This document shows positions 42,638-51,270 of a stretch of 60,945 nucleotides of DNA, one piece after another. This DNA is from Peptococcaceae bacterium UBA4068. Its GTDB lineage: Bacteria; Bacillota; Dehalobacteriia; UBA4068. A program made the position numbers and the translations under genes. The DNA is taken from the NCBI GenBank assembly GCA_002382665.1, contig DFZA01000003.1, forward strand, positions 1 through 60,945. Reading direction: 5' to 3'. Every line of letters begins with the position of its first letter. Positions within the stretch are counted from its first letter, which is position 1. The notes under the pieces were generated by a model. The model made no database searches. It was not told the origin of the DNA and saw only the letters and a list, made by a program, of their open reading frames with translations.

Positions 42638-43555
42638 ATGGCAGATATATTATATGATTTACTGGTTATTGGTAGTGGGCCTGCCGGATTGACCGCATCG
42701 CTATATACGGCAAGGAGCGGATTACAAACACTGGTGCTTGAAAAGTCAGAGGTTGGCGGTAATACCGCGCGCATTGATCATTTAGTAAATTATCCAGGAT
42801 TTGTAACATCTCAGGAGGGAGCAGAATTAACGCGCGCTATGCAAGAGCAGGCGGTTAAATTCGGGGCTGCTTTTGCAAAAGAGCGGGCCCAAAATATTAT
42901 CAAAGAAAAAGATAAGATTATTGTCTTTTGTTCTTCCGGCAACTTTTTTCAAAGTAAAACGCTACTGATTGCTTCTGGTAAATCGCCTAAAAGGCCGCCG
43001 ATTTCCGGGGAGGAGCGTTTTATCGGCCATGGTGTTTCTTATTGTGCAACTTGTGACGGCGCCTTTTTTCGCGGCAAGACGGTAGTGGTAGCTGGTGTCG
43101 ATGATACGGCCTTGGAGGAAGCATTGTTTTTGGCGCAAATGGCTGAGAAAGTTTATCTGGTAGCAGATGCTAAAGAAGGCGCACTAAATCTGGATATGGA
43201 AGTATTGAGCAAGGTAAAATCTACATCTAATATCAGTTGGGTTTGGCAACGGCATGTTGTGAAAATTGAGGGGGACGATAATGTAAAAGAGGTTATCCTT
43301 GATAACGAACAAAGGCTTGCGACTGATGGAGTGTTTTTTATTCAGGCTAGTGATGCCGCATCGGCATTATATGCTTCTGTTGTAAACACTGATGATAAAG
43401 GTTATATTATTACCGACGAAAATATGGCGACATCCGTAGAAAATATTTTTGCGGCCGGGGATGTACGCTCCAAAAACTTGCGTCAAGTAATTACTGCGGC
43501 CGCGGATGGTGCGATTGCTGCCGATAGCATACGCAAATATTTGCAGCATAAATAG
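42638..43555 (+). CDS. trxB: Thioredoxin reductase-like flavoprotein
   Basis: The 305-residue protein has an FAD motif G-S-G-P-A-G-L (about 11-17), the redox pair in C-A-T-C-D-G (about 133-136), a second nucleotide motif that is altered (V-A-G-V-D-D-T-A), and A-A-G-D-V-R near 277. It reduces thioredoxin or a related small disulfide protein. The altered NAD(P) motif (the usual G-G-G/G-x-G-x-x-A is G-V-D-D-T-A) suggests a different electron donor, for example ferredoxin. ATG 42638 has GAAAGGTGG upstream. Confidence 0.82.
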   Translation: MADILYDLLVIGSGPAGLTASLYTARSGLQTLVLEKSEVGGNTARIDHLVNYPGFVTSQEGAELTRAMQEQAVKFGAAFAKERAQNIIKEKDKIIVFCSSGNFFQSKTLLIASGKSPKRPPISGEERFIGHGVSYCATCDGAFFRGKTVVVAGVDDTALEEALFLAQMAEKVYLVADAKEGALNLDMEVLSKVKSTSNISWVWQRHVVKIEGDDNVKEVILDNEQRLATDGVFFIQASDAASALYASVVNTDDKGYIITDENMATSVENIFAAGDVRSKNLRQVITAAADGAIAADSIRKYLQHK

Positions 43556-43631
43556 ATGGGCATTGTTTGAGGCAGGAGAAGAATACTTGCTGCGAGAATA
43601 TTAAACAGAATACAATATTGGAGGAATAGCA

Positions 43632-44714
43632 GTGCTTGCTCGTGTCATCAGTGAAGAAGAGAAGGATTGTTTTAACAGTTTTATAACAAATCATCCCAAG
43701 GGCCATATACTGCAAACTTGGGAATGGGGCGAACTAAAAAAGCGCAGCGGTTGGCAGCCTATCAGGATGATTGTTGAAGATCAGGGCTCTATTTACGCTG
43801 CAATATCTTTGCTTAAACGTCAATTACCTGCCGGTGCGGGATGTTTGTTTTATGCTCCGCGCGGTCCGGTACTTGATATTAACGATAGTACTGCCTGGGA
43901 TACTCTTTGGCAGGGTTGCCGTGATCTTGCGGCGAAACATAAAGCGATTTTTTGCAAAATTGATCCTGATGTTGCCGATGACGATATTTTATGGCAACAA
44001 CGAATAAAGGCCGGCGGATTTGTTGCTACAGACAATGGCGAGGGGTTTGAAGGTGTTCAGCCGCGGTACGTATTTCGGCTTGATATTAGTCCTGATCAAG
44101 AAACGTTACTTGCTAATTTTCATCAAAAGACCCGCTATAATCTACGGCTGGCGGAGCGTAAGGGAGTTACGGTTGTACCCGCTGTTCCGCAGACTGAGTT
44201 GCCGGTGTTTTATCAATTGTTGCAGGAGACAGCTCAAAGGGATAATTTTCTGATTCGTCCTTTTGCATATTATCAGGATTTCTATGAATTACTGGTGCCG
44301 CAAGGTTTGGCCCAGATGTTTCTTGTATATTATCAGGATAAGGCAATTGCCGGTTCACTAGCGTTTAAACTCGGCGATAAAGCCTGGTATATATATGGCG
44401 CATCTGCCAACGAATACCGTAATGTTATGCCCAACTATCTGATGCAGTGGCGAATGATTCAGTGGGCCAAACAACATGGCTGCACTATGTATGATTTTCG
44501 CGGTGTACCGGGTGATGTTGATGAGGACCATCCGCTTTATGGCCTCGTAAAGTTTAAAAGAGGTTTCGGCGGCGATTATATCAAATTTATCGGAGAGTAT
44601 GATCTTATATATCGGCCTGTAGTTTATAAAATGTATAATACTTTTGAGCCGCTTTACCAAAAATGGGTACGAAAGTTAATTCATGCTAAGAAAAGATTGC
44701 GGGGCAGAGGTTAA
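43632..44714 (+). CDS. FemAB/MurM-like peptidoglycan peptidyltransferase
   Basis: A 360-residue protein of the Fem family (two GNAT-like domains). Seen: L-Q-T-W-E-W-G-E near the start, K-T-R-Y-N-L-R-L-A (about 156-164), and Y-D-F-R-G-V (about 288-293). The usual role is adding amino acids to the lipid II side chain from aminoacyl-tRNA. It begins with GTG after GGAGG. It is directly followed by alr, giving a wall operon. Confidence 0.87.
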   Translation: MLARVISEEEKDCFNSFITNHPKGHILQTWEWGELKKRSGWQPIRMIVEDQGSIYAAISLLKRQLPAGAGCLFYAPRGPVLDINDSTAWDTLWQGCRDLAAKHKAIFCKIDPDVADDDILWQQRIKAGGFVATDNGEGFEGVQPRYVFRLDISPDQETLLANFHQKTRYNLRLAERKGVTVVPAVPQTELPVFYQLLQETAQRDNFLIRPFAYYQDFYELLVPQGLAQMFLVYYQDKAIAGSLAFKLGDKAWYIYGASANEYRNVMPNYLMQWRMIQWAKQHGCTMYDFRGVPGDVDEDHPLYGLVKFKRGFGGDYIKFIGEYDLIYRPVVYKMYNTFEPLYQKWVRKLIHAKKRLRGRG

Positions 44715-44716
44715 CG

Positions 44717-45889
44717 ATGGTTGGTAACACAATTGAAAGTTTCGATCGTTATATTAGAATAGACTTGGATGCTGTTAGCGCTAATGCCAGGGAAATACGC
44801 AGTCATTTAAAAGATGGTTGTTTACTGATGGCTGTTGTAAAAGCTGATGCTTACGGCCTTGGTGCGGTTGCGGTTGCTGAAGCTATTCAAGACGACGTTG
44901 ATGCGTTTGCGGTGACGTATTTGCACGAGGGAATTGAGTTGCGTCAGGCTGGTATTGATAAGCCGATTTTGGTTTTTTTACCTGGGCGTGCTCATACTGC
45001 TGCTTTTTTGCGCCAATATCGGCTGACTGCAACTATCGATAGCATGGAGAGTCTGGAAGCAATGGCTGCCAGCGGGGACGAGCCTGCTCCATGTCAGATT
45101 AAAGTAAATACCGGGATGAATCGTTTTGGTTGTTCGCCGGAGACAGCTGCAGCATTGGGGGCTGCGGTAACCAAATCGTCATCGTTGCAACTGACAGGTA
45201 TTTATTCCCATTTTGCTGAGGCCGCCGATAAAAACAGTGCCGAGCAACAAATATCCGTATTCCGTCATGTGATCGAAGCATTCAAGGAAATGGGTATTGT
45301 TTACGGGAAGGCGCATATAGCCAATAGTATTGCAACTGTGACTTTAGAAAAAGCTGCATTTGATATGGTTAGGGTAGGTACTTTGCTTTATGGACAAAGC
45401 CCGGTGCAGCTACCGTATGATTGGCATCTGGCTAATCCTTGGCAGGTGGATTGTAGAATCAGCGTCATTCGCAAAGTCAAAAAAGGCGAATTGATCGGTT
45501 ATGGCGGCGATAGCAAGGCCGATCATGATTTAACGTTGGCTATGCTGCCGATCGGTTATGCAGATGGATTTGCGGTGGAGACCGACGCCCGCAGCGGTAC
45601 GGCTGCGGTTTTCAAAAAGGCTGCCAGAAATATTGCCGGTCAATTAACCAATAAACCTGCTCACTATGCGCTGTTTGAAGGCAAAAGGCTAGCTGTTGTC
45701 GGTCGGGTTGCGATGCAGACCTGCGCGGTTGATATTACCGATTATTCATTAAATGTCGGCGATACATTAGAGATAGCGATGCGGCGTACTACTTCCGATG
45801 CGCGTTTGCCGAGAGTATATTATCAAGGCGGACAAATGTGCGCGGTCAGAAAGATTGACGGTGTATATATGAAAGAGGATATGAGATGA
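44717..45889 (+). CDS. alr: Alanine racemase
   Basis: The 390-residue PLP enzyme has K-A-D-A-Y-G-L-G with the PLP Lys (about residue 41) and the catalytic Tyr in the C-terminal barrel region (G-Y-G-G-D, about 262). It makes D-alanine for the wall. It starts 2 bases after the Fem gene. The expected C-terminal R-V-A-M-Q segment is present. Confidence 0.94.
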   Translation: MVGNTIESFDRYIRIDLDAVSANAREIRSHLKDGCLLMAVVKADAYGLGAVAVAEAIQDDVDAFAVTYLHEGIELRQAGIDKPILVFLPGRAHTAAFLRQYRLTATIDSMESLEAMAASGDEPAPCQIKVNTGMNRFGCSPETAAALGAAVTKSSSLQLTGIYSHFAEAADKNSAEQQISVFRHVIEAFKEMGIVYGKAHIANSIATVTLEKAAFDMVRVGTLLYGQSPVQLPYDWHLANPWQVDCRISVIRKVKKGELIGYGGDSKADHDLTLAMLPIGYADGFAVETDARSGTAAVFKKAARNIAGQLTNKPAHYALFEGKRLAVVGRVAMQTCAVDITDYSLNVGDTLEIAMRRTTSDARLPRVYYQGGQMCAVRKIDGVYMKEDMR

Positions 45890-46551
45890 TCGTTTTCCCC
45901 GAGACACTGGTAGTAATTCGCTGTCCGTTTTGCCAGCGGCAAATGCTTTACCGAAATATCTCGCGTTTTAAAATGGCAGAAGGTACTACTCTAACTTGCA
46001 GTTGTGGCGCCGATGTGCTTAAAATCCACGCGGCGGCAAAAAATATATATATATCCTGCTTTTGTCCGTGCTGTCAGGAAGAGCATCAATACATAATATC
46101 CAATAAAGAATTATTGTCAGATCAGGCGATGATGCTGGAGTGCGAGGAAACAAATCTTCATCTGGCCTATATCGGCGACCGTGACGAGGTGTTGACAGAG
46201 CTTAATGCCGAAGGGGAACAAATCATTTGTTATCAGGACATGTTGCGAGAATATTTCGACCAGCCTTCATTGATGGCCAAGATTCTTATGCACATCAACC
46301 ATTTGTTTGCCCAACGAAAAATAAATTGCGAGGCTTGCGGTAGCAGCGATTTTGATATTGAAATATTTAATGACTGTTTAAATATTACTTGTGCGCATTG
46401 TAAGCAATACACACGGATTTTTGCCAAAAGGCCGCTGGATTTGCATTTGTTCCGCAAAGTTGATAGAATTACCATGCGGGCGCAAGGTGTGGCTATGCAT
46501 TTTGTGACCAAAAATAAAACAATCGGATTCAACGAAACGAAGAAAAAATAA
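45886..46551 (+). CDS. Cys-rich zinc-finger protein (CpXC-like)
   Basis: A 221-residue protein with four Cys pairs: C-P-F-C (13-16), C-S-C-G, C-P-C-C, and C-E-A-C...C-A-H-C near the C-terminus, the spacing of zinc ribbons. The N-terminal part resembles CpXC-domain proteins. It overlaps the alr stop by 4 bases and precedes fba. Function unknown; a role tied to the wall genes is not shown. Confidence 0.6.
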   Translation: MIVFPETLVVIRCPFCQRQMLYRNISRFKMAEGTTLTCSCGADVLKIHAAAKNIYISCFCPCCQEEHQYIISNKELLSDQAMMLECEETNLHLAYIGDRDEVLTELNAEGEQIICYQDMLREYFDQPSLMAKILMHINHLFAQRKINCEACGSSDFDIEIFNDCLNITCAHCKQYTRIFAKRPLDLHLFRKVDRITMRAQGVAMHFVTKNKTIGFNETKKK

Positions 46552-46569
46552 TCTAAAAGGGGGATCATT

Positions 46570-47424
46570 ATGCCTCTCGTATCAATGAAATCACTTTTGT
46601 CTCAAGCGGAAGAAGGCCGGTATGCAATCGGTGCGTTTAACTGCAATAATATGGAGATAGTGCAGGCGATTATCGCTGCAGCTACTGCCGAAAATTCACC
46701 AGTTATCATTCAGGCCAGTCAGGGAGCAATCAAATACGCCGGTATCGATTACATCGTGGGGTTGACGAGGCTGGCGGCGGAACTGTCGCCGGTGCCAGTA
46801 GCGCTGCATCTGGATCATGGTACTAACTTTAACCAGGTCATGCAGTGTATTGGCAAGGGCTTTACCTCGGTGATGATTGACGGTTCGAAATACAGCCTGG
46901 AAGAGAATATTCAGGTTACCAATAAGGTGCTCGATGTGGCGATTCCTTGCGGTATCAGCGTTGAAGCGGAGCTGGGAAAAATAACCGGTACAGAGGATGA
47001 TGTTTTTGTCCACGAAAAAGAATCGATGTATACCGATCCCAAGGAAGCGCTTTATTTTGTTGAGCATACCAATGTTGACGCGCTGGCGATAGCCATTGGT
47101 ACGGCTCACGGTCAATATAAGGGCGAGCCGAAATTGGATCTTGACCGCTTGTCGGAAATCGATAAGCTGGTCGAAGTGCCGTTGGTACTGCATGGGTCTT
47201 CGGGCGTGCCCGATGATACGATCACAGAAGCGATTAAGCGTGGCATCCGCAAAGTTAATATCGACACTAATATCCGCGAAGCTTTTATGGAAGCAGCCAA
47301 AAAAGTTATTATGGCTAATCCCAATGAAATCGACCCGCGTAAGATGCTGGGACCGGCCAGAGAAGCGGCCATAGAAATAATCCGGCAAAAGATTCGCATT
47401 TTCGGTAGTAGTGGGAAGGCATAA
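46570..47424 (+). CDS. fba: Class II fructose-bisphosphate aldolase
   Basis: The 284-residue protein has L-D-H-G (catalytic Asp and Zn His, about 81-84), E-A-E-L-G, the Zn His in A-I-G-T-A-H-G (about 180), H-G-S-S-G and a D-T-N-I-R phosphate loop. It splits fructose-1,6-bisphosphate to DHAP and G3P. AAGGGGG precedes the ATG and a strong terminator follows. Confidence 0.94.
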   Translation: MPLVSMKSLLSQAEEGRYAIGAFNCNNMEIVQAIIAAATAENSPVIIQASQGAIKYAGIDYIVGLTRLAAELSPVPVALHLDHGTNFNQVMQCIGKGFTSVMIDGSKYSLEENIQVTNKVLDVAIPCGISVEAELGKITGTEDDVFVHEKESMYTDPKEALYFVEHTNVDALAIAIGTAHGQYKGEPKLDLDRLSEIDKLVEVPLVLHGSSGVPDDTITEAIKRGIRKVNIDTNIREAFMEAAKKVIMANPNEIDPRKMLGPAREAAIEIIRQKIRIFGSSGKA

Positions 47425-47448
47425 AAATAGCATAAAGTAGATTTGCGA

Positions 47449-47480
47449 ACACCCTCGTTTTTTTAACGAGGGTGTTTTTT
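47449..47480 (+). terminator. Terminator after fba
   Basis: AACACCCTCGTT pairs with AACGAGGGTGTT, followed by T6. Confidence 0.9.
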
Positions 47481-47507
47481 CATCGGGAAAAGGCATGATA
47501 GAGGCTA

Positions 47508-47667
47508 TTTTATTGGACGGGTTGCCTTACATTAAGAAGATATGGGGTTAAAGGATGCTAAAGTTCAAAAGAGATGCAGCGCAGTATCGATGATATTTCA
47601 GTATTAGGATATATGTGTGTTTTTGTCGAATTATGGATTACAAAGACCGTTTTATTGGACAGGCTGC
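47508..47667 (+). repeat. Repeated 18-mer upstream of secreted-protein gene
   Basis: TTTTATTGGACGGGTTGC (47508-47525) and TTTTATTGGACAGGCTGC (47650-47667) differ at two bases and stand 142 bases apart in the 305-base gap before the next gene. The second copy overlaps a possible promoter ending in TATAAT (47672-47677). A regulator binding site is possible. Confidence 0.4.
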
Positions 47668-47729
47668 AGCATATAATGCAAGTATAGGGTTGAGAAAGCA
47701 ATAATCGGTTAATAAAGGAGTTTTAAAGT

Positions 47730-48194
47730 ATGAGCAGGTTAAAAAATATCCGCCTTTTGCGTGTAGCTTTGTTTATAGGGGTGGTAATTGTTATAATTTT
47801 CGCCGGTTCGGTACTGGCGACGAATGATAATGCTGCTTGTTCGGAGGAGAGTCAAGAGATTATGGATAAAAATAATATTGTTATCAGTTTTACGGGTTTG
47901 GATTATGATGGTGTTGTCGGACCTGAAGCGGGGCTGCTGATCGAGAATAACAGCGACCACAATTATATCATTCAGGCAGAAGATATGATGGTCAACGGCA
48001 AAGCAATCTCACCGATTTTTTCCTGCGAAATCGCACCCGGTCAAAGGTTGACCGACGATATTGTCATCAGTCAGTTGAAACTGGACCAGTATGGGATTGG
48101 CAAGATTGAGACGTTGCAGTTTAATTTTGTCGTCTTTAACAACGAAAACTGGTATGACGACTTTTATTCCGATACCGTCAGTTTGAGTTTCTAA
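47730..48194 (+). CDS. Secreted hypothetical protein
   Basis: A 154-residue protein with a basic N-terminus and hydrophobic segment (residues 10-27) ending in V-L-A, a probable signal peptidase I site. The rest is an Ig-like beta-rich domain (L-L-I-E-N-N-S-D-H-N-Y, then S-C-E-I-A-P-G-Q) of the kind found in secreted DUF proteins. AAGGAG is upstream. One Cys pair may form a disulfide. Function unknown. Confidence 0.65.
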   Translation: MSRLKNIRLLRVALFIGVVIVIIFAGSVLATNDNAACSEESQEIMDKNNIVISFTGLDYDGVVGPEAGLLIENNSDHNYIIQAEDMMVNGKAISPIFSCEIAPGQRLTDDIVISQLKLDQYGIGKIETLQFNFVVFNNENWYDDFYSDTVSLSF

Positions 48195-48272
48195 AGTATA
48201 TCCATAATTTACAAGTAGCGGTTGCTGATATATAATTAAATAAATTAATGATATGTAAGATTGTAAAAAAGA

Positions 48273-48470
48273 GTCAGCGGGGCGAGAAACGAGTGAGACC
48301 AGGCGTGGTCGTAACCGGCGACGTAGGCGACCTAGCTGGCTTTTGCCTAGCGGTAAAACCACAGCTAATGCACTTGCTGCGCTGTTTCGCAGCTTCGCGT
48401 CGTATTAAAGATACGTCGAGGAGACGGGGATGACTGCAACGCCGTATCGCGAAGTTTATCGTCACGCTGA
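48273..48470 (+). repeat. GC-rich dispersed repeat, copy 1 (long form)
   Basis: About 198 bases, clearly more GC-rich than its surroundings, bounded by GTCAGCG and CGCTGA as short terminal inverted repeats. It shares most of its sequence with 57289-57413: GAGAAACGAG, AACCGGCGACG, GATACGTCGAGGAGACGGGG, and the CGAAGTTTATCG end. It has an extra insert of about 70 bases in the middle (from 48331). An internal hairpin CGTAT/ATACG is kept. No open frame with a ribosome binding site. Possibly a MITE-like or structured-RNA repeat. Confidence 0.8.
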
Positions 48471-48501
48471 TATGTTGATTGTTTAATAACGGAGGTTTAA
48501 T

Positions 48502-49407
48502 ATGCCCCATCAATTTGAGGATTATCTGGTTGTTGGTATTTCATCGCGGGCGCTGTTTGATTTAGAGGAAGAAAACCGGATTTATAATGAACAGGGCCTG
48601 AAAGCTTATTGTGAGTATCAGCAAGAACACGAGCAGGATGTTTTAAAGCCCGGCGCGGGATTTCCGCTGGTGAAAGCGCTGCTACGGCTCAATCAGTTGA
48701 TCCCCGGCCAGCGTAAAACCGAGATCATAGTCATGTCGAAAAACGCCGCCTCCACCAGCCTGCGGATTTTCAATTCGATTGAACATTATGGTCTGGATAT
48801 ATCGCGGGCGGCGCTGACAGGCGGTAGCGGTTTATCATCCTATCTGGCGGCCTTTAATACCGACCTATTTCTTTCTGCTGACGCTGCCGATGTGCAGGAG
48901 GCGATCAACGCCAATATTGCCGCCGGTATTATTTGTACCGAGTCTCATCCGCAGATTGATGTTAACCGGGAAATTACGCAGCTGCGCATTGCCTTTGACG
49001 GAGACGCGGTGCTGTTTGCGCCGGAGTCGGAGCGGATATTCCAAGAGCAAGGCAAGGAAGCATTTTTACAGCACGAACGGGAAAACGCTCATACGCCGCT
49101 GGCTGCTGGCCCTTTTGCGCCGCTGCTTAAATCGATGTCTTATTTGCAGCAGCAATTTGCCTCTCAGGGTGCGCCGATACGTACCGCTCTGGTTACAGCT
49201 CGTAATGCGCCTGCTCATGAACGGGTGATATTTACTTTAAGAGAATGGAATATCGATGTCGATGAGACATTTTTCCTCGGCGGTATGGAAAAAAGCGCGA
49301 TCCTGAAAGCCTTCGGCGCCGATATATTTTTTGACGATCAATCGCTACATACTAATCAGGCCGCGCCATATGTACCTGCCGCGCGTGTGCCCTATAAGCA
49401 GGGGTAA
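48502..49407 (+). CDS. 5'-nucleotidase (HAD-like)
   Basis: The 301-residue protein matches the 5'-nucleotidase family (PF06189-type). Motifs: V-G-I-S-S-R-A-L-F-D-L near the start, D-G-D-A-V-L-F (about 164-170) and V-T-A-R-N-A-P-A (about 228-235), then F-F-D-D-Q. It probably dephosphorylates nucleoside monophosphates. CGGAGG lies 8 bases upstream. Its C-terminal 69 codons are duplicated as a degraded fragment at 50872-51066. Confidence 0.82.
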   Translation: MPHQFEDYLVVGISSRALFDLEEENRIYNEQGLKAYCEYQQEHEQDVLKPGAGFPLVKALLRLNQLIPGQRKTEIIVMSKNAASTSLRIFNSIEHYGLDISRAALTGGSGLSSYLAAFNTDLFLSADAADVQEAINANIAAGIICTESHPQIDVNREITQLRIAFDGDAVLFAPESERIFQEQGKEAFLQHERENAHTPLAAGPFAPLLKSMSYLQQQFASQGAPIRTALVTARNAPAHERVIFTLREWNIDVDETFFLGGMEKSAILKAFGADIFFDDQSLHTNQAAPYVPAARVPYKQG

Positions 49408-49452
49408 AAATACACCTCCTCTTAATGGCGGTGGTGTTCAGTGGAGAATTAT

Positions 49453-50049
49453 ATGCGGGAGTTTTTAGTAAAAAGTAAATATATTAACTACGATTCGCCT
49501 TTGATTATTGTAAAAGCAAGAGAATTGTTTGGTGATAAAATGACTGATACGGAAAAGGCGCAGGTTGCGTATCTTTTTGTACGGGATGAGATACCACATT
49601 CATTTGACTGTAACGCTGAGATAATTACAGCCGTCGCTTCCGATGTGCTGAAATATAATACTGGTATCTGTCACGCCAAGGCAAATTTATTAACGGCATT
49701 GCTGCGCTCTCAGGGAATTCCGGTAGGATTTTGTTTTCAGCACCTGACGCTTGCTGACGATGATTCACTAGGGTATTGCCTGCATTGTTATAATGCAATT
49801 TATATTAACGGCAGATGGATCAGAGTTGACGCCAGAGGAAATACCAACGGAATAAGCGCGCAATTTTCCTTGGACGAGCCTGTTTTGGCGTTTGCCAACA
49901 GAGAGCATTATAACGAGTGCTTTTTTGAAGGAATATACGCGGAGCCCGACAAGCCGACCATGGAAATGCTGGAACGGGCAAAAACGCTGCAGGATGTAAT
50001 GGAAGGTCTGCCGGAGGCGCCATCTGGAAAACCAAGCATACAAGCCTGA
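49453..50049 (+). CDS. Transglutaminase-like (cysteine peptidase fold) protein
   Basis: A 198-residue protein (ATG 49453, GGAG 6 bases upstream; GTG 49441 is an alternative). It has the triad: C in G-I-C-H-A-K-A (about 75), H in L-H-C-Y-N (about 116), and D in R-V-D-A-R-G (about 130). This is the bacterial transglutaminase-like superfamily, often peptidases or amidases. No signal peptide. It lies between the nucleotidase gene and its duplicated fragment. Confidence 0.75.
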   Translation: MREFLVKSKYINYDSPLIIVKARELFGDKMTDTEKAQVAYLFVRDEIPHSFDCNAEIITAVASDVLKYNTGICHAKANLLTALLRSQGIPVGFCFQHLTLADDDSLGYCLHCYNAIYINGRWIRVDARGNTNGISAQFSLDEPVLAFANREHYNECFFEGIYAEPDKPTMEMLERAKTLQDVMEGLPEAPSGKPSIQA

Positions 50050-50148
50050 TGGGTGGCGCGCAGATTATTTTGCAGCGTGAGTAATTTATTTAGCAGGGTG
50101 CGGTGATTGGCAAGACAGCGCATGCCGGATATGTTTGCGAGGTGAAGC

Positions 50149-50826
50149 ATGAAACATTCAGTGGTAGAAATAGCAGATTATATGGGAAAGCTCGTACAGA
50201 TATTGCAAGAGGGATTTGGCAAGCGTCTATTATATGTCGGATTACAGGGTAGCTACAGCAGGGGCGAGGCCAATGGTAACAGTGATATCGATATCATGGT
50301 CGTACTTGATGATCTGCACATGACGGACATGGATAAATACCGGCAAATCATACTGTCGCTGGAGCACGGAGACAAATCCTGCGGGTTTATTTGCGGGGGC
50401 AGCGAGCTTGCCAACTGGAACGCCTGTGAAATCTGCCAGCTGGTGCATACGACCAAGGATTATTTCGGTACGCTGGCAACTCTCGTTCCTTCATATACGA
50501 CGGAGGACGAAAGAACGTACATAAAAATCAGTGCCGGTAATTTATATCACGAAATTTGCCACAGCTATATCCATTCCCCGAACCGGAACGATAAGGAGGG
50601 GTTAAGAGCTTCCTATAAGTCTGTCTTTTTCATTCTACAGAACGTTTATTATCTGTGTAACGGTGAATTTATTAGGACGCAAAAAGAGCTGCTTTCCCGT
50701 TTGGAAGGCATTGACAAGAAAGTTTTGGCGACCTCATTGTGGCTAAAGACTCAAGAAGAATACGATTTTGAGGAGGCATATTCGTTACTGTTTGATTGGT
50801 GTAAAATGATTTTACAGACAATATAA
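50149..50826 (+). CDS. Nucleotidyltransferase (pol beta fold)
   Basis: The 225-residue protein has G-S-Y-S-R-G-E-A-x-x-x-S-D-I-D-I-M-V (residues about 33-50), the GS-x-x-R-G and D-x-D catalytic motif, and a helical C-terminal half. Such proteins transfer nucleotides to antibiotics or toxin-antitoxin partners (MNT, aminoglycoside nucleotidyltransferase-like). The substrate is unknown. GAGGTGAAG precedes the ATG. Its position with the transglutaminase-like gene suggests a two-gene insertion. Confidence 0.75.
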   Translation: MKHSVVEIADYMGKLVQILQEGFGKRLLYVGLQGSYSRGEANGNSDIDIMVVLDDLHMTDMDKYRQIILSLEHGDKSCGFICGGSELANWNACEICQLVHTTKDYFGTLATLVPSYTTEDERTYIKISAGNLYHEICHSYIHSPNRNDKEGLRASYKSVFFILQNVYYLCNGEFIRTQKELLSRLEGIDKKVLATSLWLKTQEEYDFEEAYSLLFDWCKMILQTI

Positions 50827-50871
50827 AATGGGCAAACAGAAACGTGCCGCATGGGGGTTAGGCTCGTAACG

Positions 50872-51066
50872 CGCCTGCCCATGAGCGGGTGATATTGACT
50901 TTAAGAGAATGGAATATTGACGTCGACGAGACGTTTTTCCCCGGTGGTATGGAAAGCGCGATCTTAAAAGCCTTCGACGCAGATATTTTCTTTGACGATC
51001 AATTGCTACATACTAATCAGGCCGCGCCATATGTACCAGCCGCGCGTGTGCCATATAGCAGGGATA
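50872..51066 (+). pseudogene. Duplicated C-terminal fragment of the 5'-nucleotidase gene
   Basis: These 195 bases repeat 49199-49405 at high identity (from about codon 233 of the nucleotidase to its end), with one 3-base deletion (an AAA). The frame is open to 51104, but there is no start or ribosome binding site and the catalytic N-terminus is absent. The transglutaminase-like and nucleotidyltransferase genes lie between the two copies. Confidence 0.85.
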
Positions 51067-51120
51067 GTAAAACAATGCTATTTAGTTATTTAAGTTTTGT
51101 ATAGGAACAGGGGAAATGAT

Positions 51121-51270
51121 ATGGAGATATCCTATGAAAATAACGGAAACGGTGGGCCGGTCACTTTTGATTTGCATTTTCCAATAAAGGAGTATATTTC
51201 TACTAACCAGATATTCAGATGGATTAGTAACCAAACCTTATCCTATCTTTTTCTGTGGGAATACCGTTAA
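51121..51270 (+). CDS. Short hypothetical protein, possibly truncated
   Basis: A 49-codon frame from ATG 51121 with GGGGAAATG upstream. The first 33 residues (M-E-I-S-Y-E-N-N-G-N-G-G-P-V-T-F-D) look like the start of a larger protein. The last 47 bases run into the convergent M23 gene, so the frame may be cut off by a rearrangement. Weak support. Confidence 0.35.
   Translation: MEISYENNGNGGPVTFDLHFPIKEYISTNQIFRWISNQTLSYLFLWEYR

Noticed and set aside
46696..47496. 266-codon minus-strand frame opposite fba
   Set aside because: Antisense of the aldolase gene that runs through its terminator; no start signal.
48250..48440. Small open frame within the GC-rich repeat
   Set aside because: No ribosome binding site, not kept in the second copy, and the sequence is a non-coding repeat.
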